Notes: generated from the sequence alone by a model not told the origin. DNA of 64,000 bases from Myxococcales bacterium (GCA_016706545.1 JADJJK010000023.1:1-64000), one strand, 5' to 3'; shown: positions 52,501 through 61,065, numbered from the stretch's first letter. Program-made: numbers and translations.

Positions 52501-53021
52501 CGATCAGCGACAGCTCGGCCATCGGCGGCTGCAAGATCGTGATCAACGAGTTCCAGGTCCGCGGCACCACGGCCTCCGATGAGTTCATCGAGCTGGCGAG
52601 CAACTGCACCTCGGAGCAGTCGCTGGTGGGGCTGCGCATCGCCTATCGCTCGGCGACCAACGCCAACCCCATCGATGGGGCTGACAGCAGCCTCGTCGTG
52701 ACCCTGGCCGGGACGATGGCCGTCGGTGAGCACGTGTTCTACGTCAACAGCGCGGTCGCCGGCTCCTACACCGGAGAGCGCGGCACGTTCACCAACGGCA
52801 TGGCCGATGCCGGTGGTCTGGGCCTGCGGGTCGGCGTCTCCGCGACGGTGGTGGACATGGTGGGCTGGGGCGGTGCCACCAACCTGTTCTTCGAGACCGC
52901 CCGCGTCACCGCGCCCAACGCGACCCAGTCCGCGGCGCGGACCCCCAACCGCGCTGACACCGACAACAACTTCGCTGACTTTGCGCTGGTGACGGTGAAG
53001 ACGCCCGGCGCCGCGAACTGA
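49515..53021 (+). CDS. Large Ig-like (BIG2) repeat lipoprotein with lamin-tail domain
   Basis: Protein of 1,168 residues exported to the cell surface. The signal peptide ends at A-G-G-C near residue 38. Eleven BIG2-like repeats of about 90 residues follow, most starting with a S-I-A-V-T-P-type strand. The C-terminus (about 1,010-1,168) is a lamin-tail domain (I-V-I-N-E-F-Q-V, D-E-F-I-E-L), common in secreted bacterial proteins. Repeats 7 and 8 are almost identical in DNA. Such proteins serve as adhesins or matrix proteins; ligand unknown. Thr/Ala/Ser make up much of the sequence, and Cys are few. Confidence 0.88.
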   Translation: MVFRDRASLLHHPIQLSRLSRSLAWIVALAFALIAGGCGDDGDDPPRMAVNPTRLELVKGRTGTATATADGRPAGRLASWSSANLAVATVSEATDGSAVITGVGVGETEVTVSMRGGSARLTVVVADAVIESIAVTPPTPSLAAGTTTALTATAMLSDMTTRNVTAQVTWTSSDTTKATVNSTGTVRGVAKGTSTIRAAMGTLSAMTTVTVTDAVLTSLAVTPVNPSVPKGLTQQMTATGTFSDGTTQNLTAMATWTSNAAARATVSAAGLVTAVTEGDATITAAMGTINGSSVVTVTAAVLQSIAITPATPSVAKGLTLSLTATGTYSDNSTQDLSATATWTSSNVAVATVNGRVVTGVTAGTSTITATMGAVSGTTSLEVTAAVLQSIQVTPVNTSLPRGRTRQFTATGLFSDSTSQDLTTAVTWTSSDAAMAAISNADGTRGLATAIALGTVTITATMGTISGTTNLTVTAAVVDSIAVTPATFTVALGTTQQLTATATYSDTSTQDVTTQVTWSSSNASRAAVSNADGSRGLVTALAAGAVTISATLSGVTGTSAGTVTAATLNSIAVAPATASISEGSTQQYTATGTYSDNSTLDLTDQVTWSSSDTAMAQISNAAGSHGLATGISAGNVTITATMGAVSGTASLTVVAVVLQSIAVTPATASIFEGATRQYTATGTYSDNSTQDLTDQVTWSSSDIAMAQISNAAGSRGLATAISAGDVTITATMGAVSGTASLTVVAVVLQSIAVTPASGDLPVGLTLALTATGSYSNGTSQDLTNAVVWSSSNEAGATVSNTDGTRGVVTALAQSTVTITATLGAISGTATVNVLAPTIVSIAVAPATAAIDAGATQQFTATATLSDASTADVTNSATWTSSDTAVATVAAGGLATGVGAGTATITAAQDGISGTASLTVRALMSITISEAVDLAWGTTKQLVATGTYSDASTADVTELATWTTSDAAAISVSDSAGTKGLVTGISTAGATITATIGTISDSSAIGGCKIVINEFQVRGTTASDEFIELASNCTSEQSLVGLRIAYRSATNANPIDGADSSLVVTLAGTMAVGEHVFYVNSAVAGSYTGERGTFTNGMADAGGLGLRVGVSATVVDMVGWGGATNLFFETARVTAPNATQSAARTPNRADTDNNFADFALVTVKTPGAAN
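51230..51770. repeat. Near-identical tandem duplication of one Ig-like repeat
   Basis: About 270 bp (51,230-51,500) is repeated at 51,500-51,770 with few changes, including silent ones; the other repeats differ much more. This indicates a recent duplication or gene conversion. Confidence 0.75.
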
Positions 53022-53182
53022 GCAGCTCGACGTGCGCCGCGCGCTGGAGACCGAAAGCTCCACCGCGTGCGGGCTGTGGGCGGCCGGCAGCGGCCGCCCG
53101 CGGTCGTTTTCGGGCCGCCGGACCTTGGCCGGCGCGGCACCTGCCGCTTCGCAGCGCGCCGAGGAGATGATAGAGAGTCTCC

Positions 53183-54805
53183 ATGATCGCGTTCTCCGGC
53201 GTGTCCAAGCAGTACGGCGGCCAGATCCTGTTCATCGACGCCTCTTTCCAGATCAACGCTGGCGAGCGCATCGGCCTGGTGGGGCCCAACGGCGCGGGCA
53301 AGAGCACGGTGTTCCGGCTGATCTCCGGCGAGGAGGTGGCCGACGACGGCGTCATCGAGCGCCCCAAGCGGCTGTCGCTGGGTTACTTCCGCCAGGACGT
53401 CGGCGAGCTGGCGGGGCGCAGCGTGCTGGCAGAGACGGTGGCCGGCGCCGGCGAGGTCGCGGAGCTGGGCGAAGAGCTGGCGCGGCTCACCGTGCGCCTG
53501 GAGGCGGCGGGAGATGATCTCGACGAGGTGGTGACCCGCTACGCGGACGTCCAGGCCCGCTATCAGGACCTGGGCGGCTACGAGCTGGAGGCGCGGGCGC
53601 TGACCATCTTGCACGGGCTCGGCTTCGAGGACTCGCGGATGCAGGACGACGTGGGCAAGCTGTCCGGCGGCTGGAAGATGCGGGTGGCGCTGGCGCAGAT
53701 CCTCCTGGCCAAGCCCGAGGTCCTGCTGCTCGACGAGCCCACCAACTACCTGGATCTGGAATCGATCCTGTGGCTCGAGCAGTTCCTGCGCGACTACGCG
53801 GGCACCGTGGTCATGACCTGCCACGACCGCGAGATCATGAACCGCGTGGTGAAGAAGATCATCGAGATCGACGGCGGCGAGATCCGCGCATACACCGGCA
53901 ACTACGACTTCTACGAGAAGGCGCGCGAGCTGGAGGCGGCGCGGCGGGAGGCGGCGTACGCGCGGCAGCAGGCCATGCTGGCCAAGGAGAGCCAGTTCAT
54001 CGAGCGCTTCAAGGCGCAGGCCGCCAAGGCGGCGCAGGTGCAGAGCCGGATCAAGAAGCTCGACAAGATCGAGAAGGTGGAGCCGCCGCGCCGCATCGTG
54101 GAGAAGCGCTTCGAGTTCCGCGCGCCGCAGCGCTCGGGGGACGACGTGGTGCGCACCGCGGAGCTGCGCAAGGCCTTCGGCAGCCGGGTGATCCACGAGG
54201 GCCTGTCCCTGACCGTGCGGCGCAAGGAGCGCTGGGCGGTGATGGGCGAGAACGGCGCCGGCAAGTCGACGCTGCTCAAGATGATGGCCGGCGTGCTGGC
54301 GCCGGATCGCGGCGACGTCGCCATCGGCGCCGCGGTGTCGCTTGGATACTACGCGCAGCACCTGATGGACGGGCTGGTCGGGGACCGCACGGTGCTCGAG
54401 GAGCTGATGGCGCACGCCCCGGCCGCCAACCAGGGCACCCTGCGCAACCTGGCCGGCGCCTTTGGGTTTCATGATGACGATGTGGAGAAGCCGGTGCGGG
54501 TCCTCTCCGGCGGCGAGAAGGCGCGGCTGGCGCTGGCCAAGATCCTCTACGACGCGCCCAACCTGATGATCCTCGACGAGCCCACCAACCACCTGGACAT
54601 CATCACCAAGCGCGCGCTCATCCGCGCGCTGCTGGAGTACGAGGGCACGCTGGTGTTCGTCTCGCACGACCGCCAGTTCTTGCGCGCGCTGGCCACCCGT
54701 GTGCTGGAGCTGTCGGCCGCCGGGCCGCGGGTGTACGGCGGCAGCTACGAGGAGTACGTGGCCTCCACCGGCCGCGAGGCGCCCGGCATGCGAGCGATCG
54801 AGTAG
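53183..54805 (+). CDS. ABC-F family ATPase (EttA/Uup-like translation factor)
   Basis: Cytoplasmic ABC-F protein of 540 residues with two ATPase domains and no membrane domain, acting on the ribosome. Walker A motifs are G-P-N-G-A-G-K-S-T and G-E-N-G-A-G-K-S-T; signatures L-S-G-G-W-K-M-R and L-S-G-G-E-K-A-R; Walker B pairs with D-E-P-T-N-Y-L-D and D-E-P-T-N-H-L-D. The P-site linker (about 245-330) is helical and basic. The subfamily (EttA, Uup, YbiT, YheS) cannot be settled without a tree. TGATAG lies 9 nt before the ATG. Confidence 0.92.
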   Translation: MIAFSGVSKQYGGQILFIDASFQINAGERIGLVGPNGAGKSTVFRLISGEEVADDGVIERPKRLSLGYFRQDVGELAGRSVLAETVAGAGEVAELGEELARLTVRLEAAGDDLDEVVTRYADVQARYQDLGGYELEARALTILHGLGFEDSRMQDDVGKLSGGWKMRVALAQILLAKPEVLLLDEPTNYLDLESILWLEQFLRDYAGTVVMTCHDREIMNRVVKKIIEIDGGEIRAYTGNYDFYEKARELEAARREAAYARQQAMLAKESQFIERFKAQAAKAAQVQSRIKKLDKIEKVEPPRRIVEKRFEFRAPQRSGDDVVRTAELRKAFGSRVIHEGLSLTVRRKERWAVMGENGAGKSTLLKMMAGVLAPDRGDVAIGAAVSLGYYAQHLMDGLVGDRTVLEELMAHAPAANQGTLRNLAGAFGFHDDDVEKPVRVLSGGEKARLALAKILYDAPNLMILDEPTNHLDIITKRALIRALLEYEGTLVFVSHDRQFLRALATRVLELSAAGPRVYGGSYEEYVASTGREAPGMRAIE

Positions 54806-54894
54806 CACGGTCACGACCCACATCGCACCGCGTCACCTCGCTGCCGTCCGCCGCGGCAGCGGCGCTTTCTTGCCCACGTGGACCAGGCGAGATC

Positions 54895-54900
54895 TAATAG
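54895..54900 (+). promoter_or_regulatory. -10 box for the unknown 362-residue protein gene
   Basis: TAATAG ends 6 nt before the ATG at 54907. Confidence 0.45.
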
Positions 54901-54906
54901 CGCCGC

Positions 54907-55995
54907 ATGCCACGCACGGTCATCGTCAACGGCCGAATCGTCAGCGTTCCGGACGATGCGCCGCGGCCGGCCTTTCGCGCGTTCGCGGGCCAGGGGCATC
55001 GGCTGGGAGGACTCGGCCAGGTCTCCAACCTGGTCGGCGGCCCGGTTCGCCCGCGTCACGCGCGGGCGGATTCTCACCCGCGGCTGCTGCGGCCAGAGCT
55101 GATGAGCCTCGATCGCTACGAGATGCTGCTCACGCTGCGCGAGTACATGAACCTCAGCGCCATGGGCGACGTGCTGGTTTTTGGCGCCAGCAAGGAGATC
55201 GACTATCCGTTTCTTTGCACGCCGTGCAGCCACATCACCATGGTGAGCGACGACGACAACAGCGCCGAGAACGTGCTGGCGCGCCTGCGCACCTGCGCCA
55301 AGGAGGTGCAGCTCCTTGGCAGCGTGGCCTCCGCTTCCGGGTTGACGCTTCGGGTCGCCACCAGCGCGAGCTCGATCCCGCTGACCATCAAGCAGTGGAA
55401 GATGACCTACAGCAGGTTCCGCGCGGTGTGCCCTTCCAAGCGCTACGACTGCCTGATCGACAAGGCGTCCTGGCTCTACACCGATCCACAGGGCTGGGCC
55501 GACTATCTCGACAAGCTCAAGGTAGATGGGTACCTCATCACCGACGTCGACTATTCCTGGGGCGGCTCGGCGCCGTGGCTGACCGAGGTCTTTGGCCTGC
55601 ATGAGGTCACCAGCAGCGTGGTGGGGACCTTCCGGCAGCGGCACACCGGGTACGGCTACGACGAAGACTCCGCCCGCATCTACGTGAAGGTCAAGCAGGT
55701 GCCGTCGTCGCTCATGCAGAAGGCGCTGGTGAACATCGCCAAGATGGCCCCGCTGCTTCAGCTCTACCGCTTCCCCACCATGTCGACCACCGGCCTGTGG
55801 CTCGAGTGGCACAAGCACCGCGCGCTGGCCCACCTGCTCGCGGAGGTCGCGCAGCACGCCCGCCAGCTCAGCCGGCTGTCGTACGGCCCGATGGCGCTTC
55901 GCCTCGACCAGGTCGCGCAGCGCTTCCTCGCCTGGATCGCCCAGAAGGAGCGAGAAGATCGACTGGCGCATACCCACTATCGCGATGACGAATGA
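54907..55995 (+). CDS. Unknown protein with degenerate methyltransferase-like (Rossmann) core
   Basis: Protein of 362 residues. I do not recognise a family. Residues 85-200 read like a class I methyltransferase core: strand D-V-L-V-F-G-A-S-K-E-I-D in place of motif I, then I-T-M-V-S-D-D-D-N-S and a strand ending Y-D-C-L-I-D-K-A-S-W-L-Y. The glycine motif is broken, so SAM binding is doubtful. The N-terminus (1-60) is Pro/Arg-rich; the C-terminal third is helical with H-K-H-R-A-L-A-H-L-L. It is 75 nt before the next unknown gene on the same strand, probably as a pair. Confidence 0.65.
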   Translation: MPRTVIVNGRIVSVPDDAPRPAFRAFAGQGHRLGGLGQVSNLVGGPVRPRHARADSHPRLLRPELMSLDRYEMLLTLREYMNLSAMGDVLVFGASKEIDYPFLCTPCSHITMVSDDDNSAENVLARLRTCAKEVQLLGSVASASGLTLRVATSASSIPLTIKQWKMTYSRFRAVCPSKRYDCLIDKASWLYTDPQGWADYLDKLKVDGYLITDVDYSWGGSAPWLTEVFGLHEVTSSVVGTFRQRHTGYGYDEDSARIYVKVKQVPSSLMQKALVNIAKMAPLLQLYRFPTMSTTGLWLEWHKHRALAHLLAEVAQHARQLSRLSYGPMALRLDQVAQRFLAWIAQKEREDRLAHTHYRDDE

Positions 55996-56000
55996 GCTCG

Positions 56001-56022
56001 CGCGGCGCATGGCCGCGCCGCG
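56001..56022 (+). terminator. GC-rich hairpin between the two unknown genes
   Basis: Perfect 8-bp stem CGCGGCGC / GCGCCGCG with loop ATGGCC. It could attenuate or terminate transcription before the second gene. Confidence 0.4.
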
Positions 56023-56070
56023 TGCGCGCGCTGGTGATCCTGGACCGCAGGCTCTGCAGAGGTGGCTTTC

Positions 56071-57777
56071 ATGTTGAACGTCGGGGTGCATGTCGAGCTG
56101 AAGACCCAGGGCACGACCTGGGGAAATCCAGGGCCGACCGTGTTCGGGCAGATCTCGGGGTTCTCGGGGCAGCAAGTGGAGGTCCGCATCGGCGGCACCA
56201 GCATGACCCGGCTGGCCCGGCTGGAGGATCTGCGCCTTCACTCGGCGTACACCGCGAGGCGACGGGCCGCCAAGGCCCAGAAGTTCCTGCGCACGGTGCT
56301 GGTGATGCCTGGAAACGCCACCGGCGATCTGTTCGGGATCTGCGTCGCGCTGGCGCTCAACCCTGACCTCGGCGTGCTGATCCTGCAGGAGGCGACCTTG
56401 ACCAAGGTGGGGACGCACCAGGGCTCGCTGGATGACGCCGTGAGCGGCATGTTCGGCATCGACAACCCGGGCAAGGTCCTGGTCCCGACGCGAGTGGTCT
56501 CCGAGTGGGCGGGGCTCTCGCCGCTGGAGCATGAGCCCGTCTATCGGGACGTGCAGCACTACGACGTCTACCAGGTGGCCGCGTGGGACCCTCGCGGGCG
56601 GTGCAAGGCGGTCGACATCGAGCGCTTCTTGCGGCAATCGCTGCCGCCCTCCGCCAAGCGGCGCATCTTCACCCTGATCTGCAACGACCCCTCGAGCTGG
56701 TACGGCAAGCTGACGCGCCCGGCCACCGAAGTGCGAGCGACCTATCTGACCATCGCCTGCATCAACGCCCAGAACGAGATCGGCGGACTGCTGCAGGGCC
56801 TCACCGGCCAGTGCAGCGCCGAGGCGGTGGAGCAGCTGCCGCGCCGCGCGCTCTCGGATATCGCGCTTGGCACTCGCCTGGTGGGCACGGCCAAGCGCAA
56901 CGTGATCGTGAAGGCGGCGCGCGGGTGCTGGCGGCTGCCGGCCGCCGGGCGGAGCCCGGTGAACCTGGTGGATCAGGCCTGCGAGACCTTGCTCTCCGGA
57001 AAGCGCAACCGCCTGGCTCCCAGCGCGAGCCGCTACGTGGTGCTCTGGGTTCGCTTCTCCGGCAAGCGCGGCGGTCCACACCCTCAGCACGACACGAGCT
57101 ATCTGGGCCTGACCCAGCTCATCCAGTGCGCGCGGCTCGCCGGGCTAGGGGTGATCCTCGCCGGGGACAGGTCTCCGTCCTCGGCCAAGGACCACAAGCT
57201 CATCGGCAGCATCTCCCGCGTGGCCTGGGACCTGCGGGAGATCTGGAAGGACCCCGCCTGGGGGCAGGTCGCCGCGGTGGCGCCCACCACCGAGCACCCG
57301 CGCATCCGGCAGCTCCAGTTCTTCGACTGCGTCAACCGCAAGCTCGGCGGCGTCATTCACCTGGGCATGCGCAGCGGCAACCTGGAGGCGTTCGCGCTGC
57401 AGGGGCACCGGGTCTACTACATGGAGGAGCGTGGCATCCGCGACGAAGCGCGGATGCGAGCGTGGCACACCCCGACCACCGGCCAGGGCTCCACCGGGCC
57501 CCGCTACGATCGGATCATCATCGAGCAGCCGCCCACCCGGACCGGCAAGTACATCGTGGCCAAGCTTCGAAGCAATGACCTGCGCTCCGACAATCAGATC
57601 CATCCCTGGCGCGGGCTCCTGGGGGTGCAGCGCGAGCAGACCAAGTCCGAGGCGCTGGGCAGCGACCACTTGCAAGGGTTCATCGACGAGGATCTCGATC
57701 TGCTGAGCGAGCACATGGCGCAGTGGATGCTCGACAAGATGAACGTCAACATGCACGGCATCACCACCTGGCCGTAG
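56071..57777 (+). CDS. Unknown 568-residue protein, possible GT-B-like C-terminal domain
   Basis: The ATG at 56071 has AGAGGTGG 5 nt upstream, a clear ribosome site, so it is preferred to the GTG at 56062. Residues 1-60 form a small beta domain. Residues 75-300 have Rossmann-like strands (V-L-V-M-P-G-N-A-T-G-D, L-G-V-L-I-L-Q-E). Residues 320-450 contain Y-V-V-L-W-V-R, G-L-G-V-I-L-A-G-D and H-L-G-M-R-S-G-N-L-E-A-F-A-L-Q-G, reminiscent of GT-B sugar transferases where R-S-G-N binds nucleotide-sugar, but no family is certain. No signal peptide. It is likely partnered with the gene just upstream. Confidence 0.65.
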   Translation: MLNVGVHVELKTQGTTWGNPGPTVFGQISGFSGQQVEVRIGGTSMTRLARLEDLRLHSAYTARRRAAKAQKFLRTVLVMPGNATGDLFGICVALALNPDLGVLILQEATLTKVGTHQGSLDDAVSGMFGIDNPGKVLVPTRVVSEWAGLSPLEHEPVYRDVQHYDVYQVAAWDPRGRCKAVDIERFLRQSLPPSAKRRIFTLICNDPSSWYGKLTRPATEVRATYLTIACINAQNEIGGLLQGLTGQCSAEAVEQLPRRALSDIALGTRLVGTAKRNVIVKAARGCWRLPAAGRSPVNLVDQACETLLSGKRNRLAPSASRYVVLWVRFSGKRGGPHPQHDTSYLGLTQLIQCARLAGLGVILAGDRSPSSAKDHKLIGSISRVAWDLREIWKDPAWGQVAAVAPTTEHPRIRQLQFFDCVNRKLGGVIHLGMRSGNLEAFALQGHRVYYMEERGIRDEARMRAWHTPTTGQGSTGPRYDRIIIEQPPTRTGKYIVAKLRSNDLRSDNQIHPWRGLLGVQREQTKSEALGSDHLQGFIDEDLDLLSEHMAQWMLDKMNVNMHGITTWP

Positions 57778-57830
57778 CGGCGGCGAGATCGTCAGAAGAG
57801 CTGCGCGTCGAGCAGCCACCCAAGGCGGCG

Positions 57831-58295
57831 CTAGGTGGTGCGAAGGCGCACCACGACCTCGGCGACGCACGCCGGCTTGGCGCTGCCCTCGATCTCGACG
57901 GTGTTCTGAAACAGCGCCTCCAGGAAGCCACCGCCGATGTCGCGCACCTCACCAAGCGACACCGAGACGCGATAGCGGTCACCGATGCGCAGCGGCGCTG
58001 GATAGCGCACCTTGTTGGAGCCGTAGTTGACGGCCATGCCGAAGCCTTGCAGGTCGAGCAGGTCGAAGAAGGCGCCAGCGGTCAGCGCCAGCGTGAGATA
58101 GCCGTGCGCGATGGGCTTGCCAAAGGGGCTCTCCCGGGTCGCGCGCTCCTCGTCGACATGGATCCACTGGTGGTCGTCGGTGGCGTCCGCGAACAGGCGG
58201 ACGCGCGCCAGGTCCATCGTCTTCCATTCGCCAGAGATGAGGTGCGTCCCGGCGCGCGCCGTCAGCTCGGCCGGCCCGTTGATCGTGAGCTTCAT
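57831..58295 (-). CDS. MaoC family (R)-specific enoyl-CoA hydratase
   Basis: Hot-dog fold hydratase of 154 residues that adds water to trans-2-enoyl-CoA, linking beta-oxidation with polyhydroxyalkanoate or fatty acid pathways. The catalytic D41 and H46 are in A-T-D-D-H-Q-W-I-H-V-D, and the P-I-A-H-G-Y-L-T-L helix follows. It works as a dimer in the cytoplasm. No beta-oxidation or PHA gene is next to it; TACCTT lies 8 nt before the ATG. Confidence 0.85.
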   Translation of the reverse strand: MKLTINGPAELTARAGTHLISGEWKTMDLARVRLFADATDDHQWIHVDEERATRESPFGKPIAHGYLTLALTAGAFFDLLDLQGFGMAVNYGSNKVRYPAPLRIGDRYRVSVSLGEVRDIGGGFLEALFQNTVEIEGSAKPACVAEVVVRLRTT

Positions 58296-58492
58296 GACCG
58301 CAAGGTACTCCAGCCTGCGGCGGGAGGCATCGCCCGCCGCAGGCGTTGCGACACGGGCGCGCGGCGAAGCCCGCGGCGAACGCGGCGGCGAAGGGCTGGC
58401 GAAGCCCGCGGCGAATGCCCCGGCCGTGCCACTTGGAGACTGGTGTCAAACGGTCTCCTGGCCGAGCACGCCAAGCTCGCGCGGCGAGGTCC
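58296..58492. other. Intergenic region with an 18-bp direct repeat
   Basis: Between MaoC and the methyltransferase gene (308 nt in all). An exact 18-bp direct repeat GGCGAAGCCCGCGGCGAA is at 58363-58380 and 58398-58415. TGGTGTCAAAC near 58,441 is complementary to the loop region of the hairpin repeat that follows. No gene is supported. Confidence 0.5.
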
Positions 58493-58567
58493 GCGCGAGT
58501 GCGCCCGTCCGGAGGGCTTTGCCCAACAATGAGGGTAGGAGCGTGGTGTTTGACACCACGCTCCTAG
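58493..58567 (+). repeat. Dispersed 75-nt hairpin repeat, copy B
   Basis: Ungapped match to 11102-11176 (64 of 75). It contains a perfect 13-bp stem TAGGAGCGTGGTG / CACCACGCTCCTA with loop TTTGA (58536-58566), and a shared GCCCAACAATGAG box just before the stem. Confidence 0.75.
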
Positions 58568-58588
58568 CTTCGCCGGCCGCGGATCCAC

Positions 58589-58594
58589 TACCAT
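58589..58594 (+). promoter_or_regulatory. -10 box for the methyltransferase gene
   Basis: TACCAT ends 9 nt before the ATG at 58604. Confidence 0.3.
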
Positions 58595-58603
58595 CGCGCC
58601 AGC

Positions 58604-59536
58604 ATGGACTGGCGTATCAAGGGAGCCATTCAGAAGGTCTTGGGCGTGCTGCCGCGCGGGGAGCAAGCCCACTACTGGCTGCAGAAATCGGTCGGCGGCT
58701 TGCGCCGGTTTGACGGCGAGTGCGACGCCAAGCTGGAGGACTTTCGCCTGATGCTCGGGCACCTGCGGACCAGCGGGATCGGCATCCCGGGCACGCGGTA
58801 CCTGGAGGTCGGCACCGGCTGGTATCCAACCTTCCCGTACTGCCTCTATGTTCTGGGCGCGGCGCGCATCGAGACATTCGATCTCAACCGGTATCTCAAG
58901 CCGGAGCTGGTGGCGGCGATGGTGGAGCGGGTGCGCGGCAAGCTGGCGATGCTGGCGGACGCCGGCGAGCAGGAGCTCGGCGAGGTCACCGAGCGCTTCG
59001 GCAAGCTGTCGCGCAAGGTGGCTGCCGGCGCCACGCTGGAGGACGCCACCGACGGCGTGGTGCGGTATCACGCGCCCGCAGACGCCGCCAAGACCAACCT
59101 CGGCGAGTCGTCGGTGGACGTGGTGTTCTCCAACAGCGTGCTCGAGCACGTGCCTGGGCCGGTGATCGAGGCGATGTTCGCGGAGTCGATGCGCATCCTG
59201 CCGCCGGGCGGCGTGATGTTCCACTCCGTCAACTGCGGCGATCACTACGCCTACGCCGATCGCAAGATCAGCCAGCTCAACTACCTGCAGTTCTCCGACG
59301 AGCAGTGGAAGCACTGGAACAACGCCTTCCTGTACCAGAACCGCCTGCGCGCCCGCGACTTTACCGAGATGGCCAAGGCCAAGGGCTTCGCCATCGAGAT
59401 CGACACCTCGCGCCCGCACCCGGACCGCCTGCGCCAGCTCGAGGCTGTGACCGTTCACCCGCAGTTCTCTCGCTACCCGCGCGAGCAGCTCGCCATCACC
59501 AGCATCGACTTCGTGGCGCGCAAGCCCAAGAAGTAG
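58604..59536 (+). CDS. SAM-dependent class I methyltransferase
   Basis: Protein of 310 residues with the methyltransferase-11 pattern. Motif I is R-Y-L-E-V-G-T-G-W-Y near residue 65, acidic D-L-N after strand 2, and D-V-V-F-S-N-S-V-L-E-H-V as motif IV/post-IV. A helical insert lies at about 110-165. The substrate is unknown; similar proteins act in polysaccharide or lipid modification. It starts 37 nt after the hairpin repeat. The IS4 element begins 36 nt beyond its stop. Confidence 0.8.
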   Translation: MDWRIKGAIQKVLGVLPRGEQAHYWLQKSVGGLRRFDGECDAKLEDFRLMLGHLRTSGIGIPGTRYLEVGTGWYPTFPYCLYVLGAARIETFDLNRYLKPELVAAMVERVRGKLAMLADAGEQELGEVTERFGKLSRKVAAGATLEDATDGVVRYHAPADAAKTNLGESSVDVVFSNSVLEHVPGPVIEAMFAESMRILPPGGVMFHSVNCGDHYAYADRKISQLNYLQFSDEQWKHWNNAFLYQNRLRARDFTEMAKAKGFAIEIDTSRPHPDRLRQLEAVTVHPQFSRYPREQLAITSIDFVARKPKK

Positions 59537-59562
59537 CGGCGCGGCGCCGCCGCGGCTAGCCG

Positions 59563-59572
59563 CGGCTAGCCG
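59563..59572. repeat. Left target-site duplication of the IS4 element
   Basis: CGGCTAGCCG, identical to 61066-61075. It is also a perfect palindrome. Confidence 0.85.
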
Positions 59573-61065
59573 CAATGCCGCTCACTTAGCGCGGCTCTTC
59601 GAGGAAGAAACCGAGGGGCGCTTGCGGGCGTAGTTGCTCATCTTGAGCTTCACGGCGCGAGGGAAAACGCGGTCGGAGCGTCGTTCAGGCAGCACGAAGA
59701 TCCTGATCTTGTCGCGGAGGTCCGTGAGATGACGAGGGATTGCGCCGGGGCTCGTGGAGATGGTGGCCCAGCTCCACTCGTTGATGATCAGGCGCAGCGC
59801 GGCCACGAAGCTGATGCGCGTCGGCGCCACGCCGGTCTCGTCCGCGATTCGCTCCATTTCGAGCCGGATGAGGTTGTAGGCAAGTAGCAAGCCCCACAAC
59901 TCCTGGGCCACGGCATCGGGGGTCTTGCTCCGGATCGCCTCGAGGCGCTGGAGCATGTCAGTCTTGATCTCGCCGAAGCCCAACTCGACCTCCCATCGCT
60001 CGTGATAGAGCGCGCGGAGCTCATTCGCTGGGTACTGCTTCGCGTCGACGAGAGAGGTCAGCAGGATGCGCGGTTGATAGCCCTTGCGCTGGTAGCGGAT
60101 GGCGCGCACGTCGAAATGCGTTGGAAGATGTGGGTGCTTCCGACGCGCCTCCGAGCTGGTCTCCATTTCGACCAGTTGGTCGCCCTTGCCGAGGTCCTCG
60201 ATCACCCGCCACGTCGTCGTCGATTTTGCGGGCGTGAGCCAGTGTCGATTTGCCGCGGACAGCTCATGGAACACGGCCGCGTCGAGGTACGCGCGATCCA
60301 TCAACACCAGGGAGTTGGCAGGGATCGAGGCATACAACGCCTTGGCGTACTGGCGCTCGTCGGTCGCATAGGGGCCAAAGCAGGTCGCCGAGACCAAGTG
60401 CGAGCGCAACGCCATCACCGTCACGAGCCTCACCAGTGGGTACCCGCTGGCGCCTCGGTCTTTTCCTCCTCGATCGACGCCCGCCTCCTGCCCCCCGAAG
60501 TGGGCCCGGTTCGCCTCGCTGTCTGGCACGCGAACCGTGGTGCCATCGAGCCCGTACAGCGCCAGCCCGCGCCACCGACTGCGATCGGCGCTCGCATCTG
60601 CCCACAAGGTCGCCGTGCGCTCGTACAGCCACTCCATCGGATCTGGGCCCAGCCGTGTGCGCGCCTGGCTGACCGAGCTCGAGGCGACGGTCCGGCGGCC
60701 GTCTCCGCTGGGCATGGCCAGATCGAGCTGCCGCACCACCTCGGCAATCGGCCGATCGCGCAGCAACGCCATCCCGATGACAAGCCACACGACTCGCTCC
60801 GCGGGCAGGCGACGCTTGCGCAACGTCGCGGTTCCGGTCGTCGCCAGCGCCTCCTCAATCCATGATGGATCGAGATGCCGCTGAAACGTCGGATAGACCC
60901 CTGGGGTCATCGAGGCTGTGTGGGCCAACGCTTCGGCGAAACACACGTCGAGATCGCTCATGATCCGTCGAGCATGATCCTCCGGACCGTCCGAAACCAG
61001 ACCTCCGGACAGATGCCTGAATTCCGGAGCAACCTCAAATGCTTGGCGCTAACCGATCGGCATTG
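59573..61065. mobile_element. IS4-family insertion sequence, 1,493 bp, complete
   Basis: The ends are CAATGCCGCTCACTTAGCGC (left, 59573) and CAATGCCGATCGGTTAGCGC (right end, read inward from 61065), which match at 16 of 20 positions and begin with the C/TAATGCCG start common in IS4. A 10-bp target duplication flanks both ends, in the 10-13 bp range of the family. One transposase gene fills it. The matching duplications and intact gene suggest a recent, possibly active copy. No second copy is in the window. Confidence 0.92.
59582..60961 (-). CDS. IS4-family transposase
   Basis: DDE transposase of 459 residues with an RNase H-like core carrying a beta-strand insertion. The catalytic residues are D139 (L-D-G-T-T), D222 (L-M-D-R-A-Y) and E326, the last inside the exact Y-x2-R-x3-E-x6-K signature (Y319, R322, E326, K333). 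The N-terminal part (1-100) is helical and includes a region typical of IS4 DNA binding (F-Q-R-H-L-D-P-S-W-I-E-E-A-L). The length is normal and the frame is intact. The stop lies 9-11 nt inside the left IS end. Confidence 0.95.
   Translation of the reverse strand: MSDLDVCFAEALAHTASMTPGVYPTFQRHLDPSWIEEALATTGTATLRKRRLPAERVVWLVIGMALLRDRPIAEVVRQLDLAMPSGDGRRTVASSSVSQARTRLGPDPMEWLYERTATLWADASADRSRWRGLALYGLDGTTVRVPDSEANRAHFGGQEAGVDRGGKDRGASGYPLVRLVTVMALRSHLVSATCFGPYATDERQYAKALYASIPANSLVLMDRAYLDAAVFHELSAANRHWLTPAKSTTTWRVIEDLGKGDQLVEMETSSEARRKHPHLPTHFDVRAIRYQRKGYQPRILLTSLVDAKQYPANELRALYHERWEVELGFGEIKTDMLQRLEAIRSKTPDAVAQELWGLLLAYNLIRLEMERIADETGVAPTRISFVAALRLIINEWSWATISTSPGAIPRHLTDLRDKIRIFVLPERRSDRVFPRAVKLKMSNYARKRPSVSSSKSRAK

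Noticed and set aside
51111..53063. A 650-codon minus-strand open frame opposite the Ig-like protein
   Set aside because: Repeats and composition mirror the plus-strand gene; no domain is seen.
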